Source of the DNA: Camillea tinctor | Lineage: Eukaryota > Ascomycota > Sordariomycetes > Xylariales > Xylariaceae | Assembly: GCA_022578605.1 (NCBI GenBank) | Contig: MU394060.1 | Span: 558,001 to 622,000 of the forward strand | DNA: 64,000 nt | Direction: 5' to 3' | Shown here: piece by piece, positions 1 through 9,970 of the stretch | How the letters are laid out: each line of letters begins with the position of its first letter | Position numbering within the stretch: position 1 is the stretch's first letter | Notes under the pieces: generated by a model | The model's input: the letters and a program-made list of their open reading frames with translations, nothing else | Database searches by the model: none | What the model was told of the DNA's origin: nothing | Translations under genes and position numbers: made by a program

Positions 1-456
1 ATCGCTATAAGCGCGGCTCCAGCCGAGACGAGGGCTGTTCCCCAGAAGGACCATTTCGTGAAAGGTTCACCTAATATCAAAGTGGCGCATATCGAATTGA
101 AAACGAGACCTGCTGCTTGCAGAGTCGATAGTACAGGAAGGGGTAGTGTCGAGATCTGAATGGTACTTCCGAGCACATTGGATATGACGAACATTCCCAT
201 GCCTAACTGCCATCTTCGTCTTCGATACGGTGGTCGTTGGATCTCGTGGGGACCTTTTTCGTCTTCGAGCATATGCGACTTTCGCTGCAGGGTCAGGCCG
301 AGGGATTGGACACTTGTCGACAGCAAGCCGACTACGATACCGATCTAAGGGGGGAGAGAACCCAAGTGTTAGAGAGAAACAGTTTTTCAATCATGCCCAG
401 TAACAAGAACGTACCGCCAGAGTCCCCGCGGGGGAGATATCGCCAAATAACCCCAT
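1..456 (-). CDS. NIPA-like magnesium transporter (DUF803), N-terminal part, cut by window edge
   Basis: Two exons read right to left: 456-415 (14 codons) and 344-1, continuing off the left edge. The 70-nt intron (414-345) has a GTACGT donor, a CTAAC branch site and a TTAG acceptor in phase 0. The start is chosen because it runs straight into the first membrane helix (LAIGIVVGLLSTSVQSLGL) typical of the family. Further along are a cytoplasmic basic loop (RPPYRRRRWQLGMGMF), and the helices ISNVLGSTIQISTLPLPV and FNSICATLILGEPF. These are hallmarks of fungal DUF803/NIPA proteins, members of the drug/metabolite transporter superfamily thought to move Mg2+ across membranes. About 128 residues are visible; the family is usually 400-700 in fungi. 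Substrate is inferred from family only. Confidence 0.82.
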
Positions 457-2394
457 CGCGATTCAAGAGTCATCTGTGGCTAGAGACGCAGATGGGGCAA
501 GAAAACCTCGACAACACATGAGCTGTGTATTTTCTGTATATTATGTGTCTTCTTTTATTCTTTGTAATTGGTATTGTCCTCCCAGGCCAAAGTAGATTGA
601 AGAAGGGGGGGCGGAAGGAAAGAATAGTCAGTCTTAGTTTCGGTTGATCTGGTTTGTCGTTGTACGGTGCCCGATGGTGTCGCGAAGGTACAAAGTAAAA
701 TGACTAGGGAGAGGCTACAATGTCTTAGCGGGCGGAATCGTTGGTGAATGCGATTCGATTTCTATGACACCGTCTGGAACTAAACTAGAGTGTCTGTCGT
801 GGGAAGCCGGAAAGTAGTATTGACCAAGGGGGGAATTTGTACAAAGAACAAGAAAAGGGAGCGAGCGACAACAAAGTGTCAAACAAGGTCACGAGTTGGT
901 GAATTGTATTAACCGTACGAAACTTGTGATAATGAGTTTGGTAGGTATGTGGTAGTTCAGTAATGTAATGAACGGGATTCGTATTCGGGTTTGGATTTGG
1001 ACTTGGGTTAATAGGTAATGGATGAAATCAACTTATAAGAAAGGGAGTTGAGGAAAGAAAAAAAAGAAAGGGGAGAATGTATATCTATGCATAAAAAAGA
1101 GAAAAGAGAAATGCAGATGGTAAAAAGAAAACACAATGACTTTTAATAGAAGTAAAGTGTAAGTATGGTATGTAATGAGAATGGATTTGTGTATGGTATT
1201 TGGTATGGATTGAAGAGGAAAAAGAAGTTATGGAATCATTGTGAGGTGGAAGATCACGCTTGGGACCGGGCAGCAAGCAATCAAATTGATCTACATATAC
1301 TCCAGATTTGGCTTGTACCCTTTACACAGCGGAAGACGGAGGGTTGAATTATTATGGAGAATAGGTACATGTAAGTTGGGGGGAGGAGCTGGCAAAGAGA
1401 CAGCACTTCAATGAAACACGACATGTACAGCATGATCAAATCAGAAGTCATGCCTGCCGAACCAGCAGCCCACTTGCAGGAATACACCCGGAGTTTATTT
1501 GTTCGCCTGATACCTACCTACCTAACTAACTTTGTTGTACCTAGTGAACCTAAATAAACCTAACTGTCGTCATTGAATAGAGAGACCCTGTGGCGGTGTT
1601 TATTATAAAGCCACAGTAGTTTTCTTTATCATATTCCTGCATGTTGCACAATGGTTGGTAACATTCGGGAGATACCATCTTCTTCACCTTGTCAGCCGAC
1701 CCCAGATCAGGTTGCATGCTAATGTTGTTAATTGACATAGACTGCCACATCTGGATCAGACCTGAGGTACGCTGCTTTAAGACCATGATTCATTTTGAGA
1801 AGCCCAAATCATATCGAGGGATTTACCTACTGAAAATTATATGATCTATACATACCCTATAATTTACATTATGTAGAGGAAGAGATATAGTAGCTATGAA
1901 AAGAGAGAGCATCAGGGCATCTAGTATTGCATGCTGTGTAGGTAGTAAGGTTATTTACATGTATTGGTTATGTAGGAGCTCTTAAGTAACTTAGCTTGTG
2001 ATGGCTTACCTAAAGTTAAAGCAGCATTGGAGCTAAACCTGATTAGGGGAAGGAAAGGTCATCATGGGCACCGTCCACCACTTACCTACGTACTACCTGG
2101 AGACAAGCTACTAACCTACTAACAACTACCTACCTACCTAGCAGTACCTTATCACCACCACAACCACAACCACCATTACTATCACCACCTTCACCCACTC
2201 ACCAACAGGTCCCACTCCCACCACAAACAACGAATTCTCCTACTACGACATCAACCCCCCCTCTCAAACCTCGTCCAATTCCAGCTGACCTGTCTTTGCT
2301 TAAACCGATTCATTAACTTCCCGAGCCCTCAGACGCCCTCAATTAATCCTCCGATCCGCTCGTCCTTTTGTCTCACCTCCACCACATCTTCAAC
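457..2394. other. intergenic region, divergent promoters
   Basis: This 1.9 kb stretch separates the leftward NIPA-like gene from the rightward V-ATPase gene and should hold both promoters. It contains G/A-rich segments near 1040-1080 and repeated TACCTACC/TAGGTAGG words around 1508-1530 and 2095-2145. Just before the V-ATPase start there is a CACCACC-rich and pyrimidine-rich leader (2150-2390). I see no coding frame with protein-like composition. Confidence 0.6.
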
Positions 2395-3380
2395 ATGTCG
2401 CAAGTTCACGCCTTGTCCGACGACCAGGTAATTACTACGCCTCTCTATCCTACCTATTCACCCTAGAAAAAGAAGCATACCTCTGTATCTGACGCCCGGG
2501 ACTTTTCCAACCATGTGTACAGGTCGGACAGGAGCTCCGCAAGATGACGGCGTTCATCAAGCAGGAGGCGCACGAGAAGGCGCGCGAGATCGAGATCAAG
2601 GCGAACGAGGAGTTCAGCATCGAGAAGTCGAAGCTGGTGCGGCAGGAGACGGACGCCATCGACGCCGCCTACGCCAAGAAGTTCAAGCAGGCCACCATGT
2701 CCCAGCAGATCACCCGCTCCACCGTCGCCAACAAGACGCGGCTGCGCGTCCTCGGCGCCCGCCAGGAGCTGCTCGACGATATCTTCGACGCCGCTGCTAA
2801 GCGCCTCTCCGAGGGGGCCAAGGACCCCGCCCGCTACCGCACCATCCTCCGCAACCTCCTGCTCGAGGGCATGTACGCCCTCTCCGAGCCCGAGGTCCTC
2901 GTCCGTGCCCGCAAGGCCGACCTGGCCACCGTGAAGGAGGCAGCGGCTGAGGCCGAGGCCGAGTACAAGAGGGAGGTGGGCCAGGAATCCAAGGTCAAGA
3001 TCGACGAGGAAGAATCGCTGGCCGAGGGAATGTGAGTGTTTTTATTATTATTCTCCTACACAACCCCCTCTCACCCCGTAGCTATTGTGTATATTATAAC
3101 CACCTACTTTGTCCACGCCCCCGTATCCCCGCTCCCGCTCCCCTCTTTCTCTCCACACTTAACCTATACGGGTTGATCTATACCGCATGAGCTTTTCTCG
3201 CTAACCATTGCGTGTTTTCCCGTGAGCAGCTCCGGCGGCGTCGTGATCCTAGGTGGCCAGGGCAAGATCGAGATCAACAATACCTTCGATGAGCGGCTGC
3301 AGCTCCTGCAGACCAGCGCCCTGCCCGCCATGCGGAAGGCCCTGTTCGGCGCGAATCCCAACCGCAAGTTCTTCGACTGA
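2395..3380 (+). CDS. vma4: V-type proton ATPase subunit E
   Basis: Three exons: 2395-2427, 2523-3031 and 3230-3380, giving 230 residues, the normal length of the family. The start [11 protein letters not shown] is joined by a phase-0 intron to [20 protein letters not shown]; the second intron (GTGAGT donor, CTAACC branch near 3200) splits an Ile codon before [18 protein letters not shown]. Subunit E is part of the peripheral stalk that ties the V1 catalytic sector to Vo on vacuolar and Golgi membranes. The N-terminal two thirds is the long charged helix ([20 protein letters not shown]) that pairs with subunit G, and the C-terminal globular part ends in NPNRKFFD. Strong GC3 bias points to high expression. 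It converges on the next gene, which reads leftward. Confidence 0.95.
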
Positions 3381-4251
3381 AAGAATCTCTTCTCCTATTT
3401 TTTACCTTATCCCCCTCCCTTCCGCTCGCTGCTCGATAAGTTGGGTTCCCACGCTTGAGATGGTAGAGCGGATGGAAGAAGTAAAAAAAAACTGAGAGAC
3501 ACGCTTGAAGAAAAAAAGGGGGAAAGGGGAAAATGTTGAAATAATAGCGAGATTAAAGCATCCCACATGCCGTACAACCCTCCGTCCTTCTTTGAAGTTT
3601 CAAGATAACAAAAGGGAGGATACGGAGAGAGTTTGGCTTGTTGTCATGCTTTTGCTACTCGTTATTGTTCAACATGACCGCCAACTACGACCTAGCCTAG
3701 ACGATTGATTGTATCATAAATGAAAGAAGATGCTGGAGGAGAAACGTGAGAGGAAACTGTCCTTTTTGAGTTACTGTGGTTTATCGTTGTTGTCACTGCA
3801 TGTGGGAGATGTCAAATTATATAGCAGTTTTAGTTTTTTTTTTATAGAAAGAAAGAAAAACAAGGGAAATAGCACATCGTTAAAGCAGACATTTATCTAT
3901 CCTTGATATTTTGAATTATGCAATAGATCGATGATATGCTAGTCTTTGCTTCTTCTTCCTTTCCCCCCCCTTTTAAAGAAATCTCTGACAACTCTTAAGT
4001 ACGAAAGTTGTAACCTAGGGGAAGAAAGCGAAGTCGGTAGGTACATAGATAGGCTACATAACCCGTGTAAGAAGACCGAGGCCGTATACGTCCTCTCACT
4101 TCACTTTGGAGAGTTGTTTGTATATTTAATGCACACCTACACAGGTTCTGTCTTCGAACAGCTCTGGCTAAACATCTCTAGCACTTTCGACCTGGGCAAA
4201 AAGAACTTCTCCCCATCCTCCTTACCACCCACCCCCTTTCCTCCTCCCACT
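3381..4251. other. convergent intergenic region
   Basis: An 871-base stretch between the stop codons of the V-ATPase subunit E gene and the leftward CANIN-domain gene. It is A/T-rich with A- and T-runs near 3484-3535 and 3832-3860 and must contain both 3' UTRs and poly(A) sites. No gene seen. Confidence 0.55.
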
Positions 4252-6297
4252 TCATTCATCCTCCTCGCCCTCGCCCCTCTCCTGCCCCCGCCTCGCCTGC
4301 GCCCAATTCCGCATAAACGCCCGCTGGCGGGGCAAGTGCACGGCCTCCTCGCGCTCGCGCTGCGCAATAGATAGAGTCCCGCCCCCCATGTCGAAGATGT
4401 CTTTCTTGGGCGGCGGGCGCGTGCGCACCGAGTAGGTCAGGCGCTTGGAGGCGGCGTCCACGACGGCCTTGGCCTCCTTGCGCGACACGAGGTTGCTGTC
4501 CACGATGCGGTCGTGGATGGTCTTGAGCCGGAAGGTGAGCTTGTCGATCTCGGCGTCGAAGAGGCGGTCCGCGGGCGTGTAGGGCTTGCTGCCGGCAGCA
4601 CTACTTTTGGGGTTGGGCTTGGTAGTGGTGGTGGTGGAGGGGTTGGGCGTGGGCGTGGGAGTGGGCGTGGAACCCCCGGCGGCACCGGCGGCGGCGGAGG
4701 GCACCCGGATGAAGTGCGCGTCGCCGATGACGATGTCCAGCAGCGTGATGACGGCTTTGAGCGACTCGTAGTCCGTCGCGTGCCGGATCTTCAGGTCCGC
4801 CTCGTCGAGCCGCTCGCGGATGTGCTCGATCGTGAGGACGTCGTCGAGGGGCTTGCTGCCGAGCCCCGGGCGGCGGAAGAGCGCCTCCGCGGCCATGCGG
4901 CGACGCAGGTCGAGGAGCTGCCTGCTTGTCTTGGGCAGGAACTTAATGGGTATTACCCTCAGCACGGCGTCGTCTGTGTTCTCGTAGAGATACGAACATA
5001 TGGTCTCACACTTTCCAGCGGTTAGTATATATATATGTCTCGGCTTATAAGTGCAAGGGTCAGGGGATAAGGGGATCAGGGACGATAGACTTACAGCAGT
5101 GTCCCATTGCCGTCCGGACTTCGGCAGGGCGGATACTAGTGCTTCCATTGCGCCGAAATGCGCACCCCCTACCGTAGTGGCTACTACAGGGTCGAGACTC
5201 ATCCGTATAAGGAGCTGTATGGCACTGATGGCATTGGCAGGTCTTAAATCAGGGGCTATACGCTCTAGAAGCTCGAGAAACGTCACCAGGCCTGTCCAGT
5301 CTCTATCACGGTAAGGGTCCTCTAGTTCGGGCGAGCTCTCGAACTTGGTGTGCTCTCGCGCGTACCTAGGACCGCCTATCCTCTCTAACATGGAGTATAG
5401 TTGCATGTCGTTCACGAGCCGGTGGGTCTGCTCGCTACAGAGCTTTACCAGGTCGGAGTACGCCACCCGCAACTGGGCGTTCTTCTCAACGCACACCTCA
5501 TCTAAGATCCATTGGAATAATTCGTCTGGAAGCTGCCGCCCCTTAGTTACAAGCATGTAGGGGAAGCCGTGAATAAAAGCCTGATCCCTCTGAGCTGGGT
5601 CAGAGACAGGCTTGCCGCCAAATCCCTTCAACTTTCGCTGCGGGAACTGGCTTCTAGGAGGCTTAAATAGGGGCTGTTCTAAGTTGAAAAAGTAACACCA
5701 CCTGCGAGTCCCATCGACCGTGGTGCGCTTCATGGCTCGGACAATCTTGTCGCCCTTCGCCTCTTCCTCATTACCGAGGAGGAGCCTTCTGGCGGCGTCT
5801 TCCTGCAATTGCCGCTGATCATCATCATCACTGTCGGAGACGTTTCGGTTATTCTCATCGTCATCCTCTTCCCTGATGAGATTGTCGGCTCTTTTCGCAC
5901 TCTCGTCCGTCCGCTCGTCCTGGCGGGTGTGGTTAATTAGAGATTTCAAGTCAAATTGCGGCTTGAGTGTCAGGGGGGATTTCCGAACGGCCAGTGCCAC
6001 CCTTTTGGCTCGGGGGGTAACCACGGCGTTGGAACCTCGCTGAGGCGGAGCAGGCCCGGTCTTCCCCCCAATGAATGCTGATATTGATTCAAGCGAGTCG
6101 TCCGAGTCGCCGTCCTCGTCATCGGACCCCTTAATCTCGTCAGTGAGACTCAGAACTCTGGGCGCAGGCTTCGGTGGGGTCGCAGGAGATGAGGGTAAGT
6201 CTAATATCTGGGGCGGAGATAATACAGACTCCTGGGACTGAGAGCTGGGAGGGGGGACGGATTTTAAGAAGCTTCTGATATCTCTATTTTGGGACAT
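4252..6297 (-). CDS. CANIN-domain protein, SLF2/Nse6-like (predicted Smc5/6 cofactor)
   Basis: Two exons, 6297-5095 and 5010-4252. The 84-nt intron (5094-5011; GTAAGT donor, CTAAC branch, AAAG acceptor) is a multiple of three and has no stop, so the unspliced frame is also open; splicing gives 653 residues. The first about 190 residues are disordered, rich in Ser/Pro and Asp/Glu. The start MSQNRDIRSFL resembles a non-canonical PCNA-binding motif (I-x-x-F-L). A structured helical region follows (about 195-480) beginning RRWCYFFNLEQPLFKPP, which resembles the CANIN domain of SLF2/FAM178 and fungal Nse6-like proteins that recruit Smc5/6 to damaged DNA. A Thr/Pro-repeat linker lies near residue 545, and a helical C-terminus follows. 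The family call is from memory of the motif, not a search. The Smc5 gene lies 15 kb away. Confidence 0.6.
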   Translation of the reverse strand: MSQNRDIRSFLKSVPPPSSQSQESVLSPPQILDLPSSPATPPKPAPRVLSLTDEIKGSDDEDGDSDDSLESISAFIGGKTGPAPPQRGSNAVVTPRAKRVALAVRKSPLTLKPQFDLKSLINHTRQDERTDESAKRADNLIREEDDDENNRNVSDSDDDDQRQLQEDAARRLLLGNEEEAKGDKIVRAMKRTTVDGTRRWCYFFNLEQPLFKPPRSQFPQRKLKGFGGKPVSDPAQRDQAFIHGFPYMLVTKGRQLPDELFQWILDEVCVEKNAQLRVAYSDLVKLCSEQTHRLVNDMQLYSMLERIGGPRYAREHTKFESSPELEDPYRDRDWTGLVTFLELLERIAPDLRPANAISAIQLLIRMSLDPVVATTVGGAHFGAMEALVSALPKSGRQWDTAVSLSSLIPLSPDPCTYKPRHIYILTAGKCETICSYLYENTDDAVLRVIPIKFLPKTSRQLLDLRRRMAAEALFRRPGLGSKPLDDVLTIEHIRERLDEADLKIRHATDYESLKAVITLLDIVIGDAHFIRVPSAAAGAAGGSTPTPTPTPNPSTTTTTKPNPKSSAAGSKPYTPADRLFDAEIDKLTFRLKTIHDRIVDSNLVSRKEAKAVVDAASKRLTYSVRTRPPPKKDIFDMGGGTLSIAQREREEAVHLPRQRAFMRNWAQARRGQERGEGEEDE

Positions 6298-7384
6298 GAC
6301 TGTGGTTATATCGATTAAAGACTAGCAAGTTGAAAGGAGCTTCGACCATGTGAAACCTGCACTGCACATATGAAATAGTGAAGCTTTTTTTCTTCTGCCC
6401 TGAACTTTTCAGGTCCCTTATTAGATGTATCTGGGACGTTACGAGAGTGAATGAGTATGTGAGTAAGTGAATGAGTGAGTAAGCAGCTATCACCAACAAA
6501 AGGCGTAAAGTGGCATAAAATGAACGGGTAAGGAGATGCAATACTAGAATTAAACTCTTGGCATAGTATGTCTTTCTTTTTTTCTTTTTCTTCTTTTTTT
6601 TTCCTTCCCTGCCTCTCTCACTGAAAAAAAAAAAAAAGGCTAGGTAGAGTTGGACGGGATGGTGATAGACGCGTAGGGTAGCGGTGTATGTGGCTTGTGC
6701 CAACGCGTCGCTTCATTAAAAAGATTAAAAAGAAGCGTGATGGAAGTTTCGAAGGTGTGGGAATGCTGGACTTGGGTTTGGAGGAAGACTCTGATTGGTT
6801 CAATCGCACTCGACAAGTGTCTACCAGCTGCTATGTTTAGACATAACCTTGCGTACCTATCGCGCCTATTGCTACATTACCTAGGTACCTAATGCTATGC
6901 TAAATGCTAGTTGTGTAGGTACCTCCTGTTCATAAAAGACAAAAGACCTTTACACATCTAGGTGTTCAAGCCTGAGTGAAAACCCAAAATAACGCAAGGG
7001 AACTTGACCTAAAGGCTAGCAATAATTGATCAAAATAATAATTAATTATAACCGACAATCTACAGGTACGTTTGCCTATCTAGATCCATACATATATGCT
7101 AAACTTACCTGTCTTAAGCTTGGTGATGCATGTAGCTCGACTATGTTATGTACACCGTCTTTGACCGTCCCCATTTGGCATCTTTAATTTCGATCAATCA
7201 ATTCCCTCGGTTTGATTTAGCCTTGCAGGAGAGGAACCAACGCCATCCCCAAAAGGGGATCTAAAAGTCGATCTACCAACCTCGGGCCCCAATAGGAATG
7301 CGATGCCAATGTTGGCCCTCTCCACGATAATTTTATTGTAACAAGCAGAACTCGTGGCAGTGGTGAGATTGGGGTGAGGACACT

Positions 7385-7650
7385 TCTACCGCCTCTTTTG
7401 GGCAATTAGAGAATCCCAAATCCACTTTTTATACCCTTGTAACCAGTCTTTCTACGTAGATCAACCAGGAATAAAAAACAAGTAACTCAGCGGAGCCAAC
7501 CAAAAGTCAAGATTCCACTAAAGTGGCGCTGGTAGACTGTTACTATCCAATCAAAAACTTCTACCTAGGTTTGATCTGCGTAGAAAGACTGGTTGCAAGG
7601 GTATAAAAAGTGGATTTGGGATTCTCTAATTGCCCAAAAGAGGCGGTAGA
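7385..7650. repeat. inverted-repeat (hairpin) element with RIP-type mismatches
   Basis: The arms are 7385-7464 and 7571-7650, each 80 bases, and are reverse complements with only two mismatches. They start TCTACCGCCTC and are separated by a 106-base spacer. Both mismatches are CpA in one arm and TpA in the other (CTTGCAACC versus CTTGTAACC; ACGCAGATC versus ACGTAGATC), the change made by fungal repeat-induced point mutation. The layout resembles a MITE or a foldback element. No target-site duplication is clear and no transposase is present. The transcript of this unit would form a long stable hairpin. Confidence 0.8.
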
Positions 7651-8801
7651 TGCGAACCAAGCGTTTGAGAACAAGATCTATGGTATCCGAGTTATCTCAC
7701 TTACATCGTGGCAAAGCACGGCATCGCCCGGCTAACCATAGATCAATGTTACCTACGAAGTACACTATAGAGTAACGATGAACAACCGTGTCTTTTTTAT
7801 TTATTTTCGTTTTTGTTCTCCCTCTTTTGTCAATTTACGGGCACATAGTAGGTAGTCGGGTAGCACGAGCTTCATCTCATCATAGTGAATATACACTACA
7901 TCATATTATGTGAGAGATAAAAGAAGCTGTTACGTTAAACATAGCACAAAGCACAGAATTCTCTTACACAGCCAGCTAGCCAGCCTTCCTTCGCTGATCT
8001 GACCTTTCCGTTTTTCCTGTCGCATGTAGGTAGTCTGACACTGGTCGGTCTATCAACAGGACAGGATTTGCGCTTGTTGCGCCTGTTAAGGTTTGTGCAT
8101 GATCACTCGGCGTCCTTTTTACGTTTGGTGATCTTTCCAATCTAAGTCTATAGGACGGAAAGAAAAAAAAAAAAAAAAAGGGGGGGGGGGGATGGAGAGG
8201 AGAGAACTTCGGTTTAAGGAGTGGTCCGTGAGGATGGACGTACATAGTATCTTACCAGGTATGTACATAACTTTACCTTGTCTACACTGCAGATGGGTCG
8301 CGGATTACGCAGTTCGGAACTTGGGATGTGCAACTGAAACAACCCAATCTGCTCCCCGGATGTGACCAGAATCGTATCGGTTCTCAGTCGATCCGGGTCG
8401 CCAGCTCTCTTGGCCCCTCCCGCCTCTTTTCCTTCTGGGTCAGCACCAATACAGCCTTTTATGTGGTCGGAGATCTGGTTGGGTAAAAGGGAATAATCAT
8501 GGGACGAATCGTCTGGTAATTGTGTATAGGAGGCCTAGAATAGGTAGGAAGTACGATATGGGGGTTTTCTTCTTCTTGATTTGGGTTGTCTTTCTTTTCT
8601 CCGTCTCTATTCTCCGTATTTGGTGCTGGCCCGTCTCCGCGACCGTAGTTGTGTCTGAATTGGACAGACTAGGTTGTGTGAGTGTGAGATGTGGGTGTGC
8701 ATGCGGGTGTTAAGTTTTGGTGTCTGTGTCTGTGTGTTGTGTGTTTGTTCACGATGGTTTGCTAGGAGAGCCTATGGCGTTGAGGTCTAGTCGCAAAGTT
8801 T

Positions 8802-8850
8802 AAAAAAGAATACCAAAATAAAAAAGAATACCAAAATAAAAAAGAATAAA
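8802..8850. repeat. 18-bp A-rich tandem repeat
   Basis: Two full copies of an 18-base unit (six A, then GAATACCAAAAT) at 8802-8819 and 8820-8837, and a partial third copy to about 8850. Probable minisatellite produced by replication slippage. Confidence 0.8.
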
Positions 8851-9946
8851 AAAGTCTTGAAGCCCAAAGCTAGGCGCTCTAGGTGCTAGCCTGGGGGCGG
8901 CTTACGACAATCTAATTTAAGGAATTTTAAAGTCAGCAGTGGCCGTGGAGAACATCTCGTCATCTCTTGCACTCCGTCGTAAATTTGTACCCCGGATAAT
9001 TTTGATACAACTGCGAAAGTCATAATAATATAAAAGTCAACAAAGCTGAAGCAGAATGTGTTCGCTAAGCCTCGCGATTAGCAATCCAAGTGTGCCCAGG
9101 AGGTTTTTACTCTGTCTCAAAACCAGCCTTCTGGAGACGAGTTCACGGAGGCGGCCCGCTATAAATTCATTTTTGGTAGGTGTCCGAAGGTACCTTACAT
9201 CACAGTCACAATCACAGCCTGCAATTGGAAGATCTGATAGCGGCGGTAGCCATGCACGAAAAAGTGGATACACCCGCTCGCCTCCTTCGGTTTTGAGTAG
9301 GACCCCGAAAGCATGTGCGATTTCGCGAGTTCATCTACCTACTATTTTTACTAGTGGTCTTCTGGTTTAGGCAAGTCCCCTATGTAATAAGTCCGAACCC
9401 TATACTCCGCTAGTATTGGCATAGCATGTTGACCAGACCGGCCTGCTTGACTTATTTTGACTTATTCGTTCTGGACACTTTGGCCTGACTCTTCTTATAC
9501 AGAATTTCAATTTTTCTTCTTCTTTTACGGTGTTAAGTGGTGATAAGCGATTGGTAGATAGTACTAATTTCCGTGTCAGCGTACTGACGCAGTTGATACG
9601 CACGATACAAGCGTCAGTTATATCAATGCCTACTTACAAACCTACCCTATATTTTTGTTAACCCCGAACCCGTAGTTCCAGTTCCAGTTCCATTCTTATA
9701 GTTTGTGAGTCGCAGATCAAACCCGTCTAATCGCGAAGGATTATTTGACGCATCCTAGCCTCACATCATGGTTTCCATGGGGGGCAGCTCGGGTTATGAT
9801 TGAAGAGCAGTTGGCTTATAACAACCCCGAGCCTATGTTGGTTCTCGGATGCTTATTTGTCATTTCTGAACATTACTTTGTGAAGTGTACCCAAGTAGAT
9901 TTGCGATAGCAAAGAATCTGTGGGATGTGCTGGCTACACGCATTGC

Positions 9947-9970
9947 ACATACATACATACATCCATACAT
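9947..9970. repeat. ACAT microsatellite
   Basis: Imperfect run of ACAT units broken by one CCAT. Simple sequence repeat in the gene-free stretch. Confidence 0.7.

Noticed and set aside
4437..5025. Gly/Val-rich and Pro-rich frames opposite and beside the CANIN-domain gene
   Set aside because: They come from the GGTGGTGG-type linker coding and GC bias of the true minus-strand gene.
6284..6809. Minus-strand frames just upstream of the CANIN gene start (139 and 63 codons)
   Set aside because: They are dominated by Lys/Phe runs from A/T tracts and lack any motif; probably leader or promoter sequence.
7217..7405. Frame overlapping the left arm of the hairpin element
   Set aside because: No transposase-like motif; the element looks non-autonomous and non-coding.
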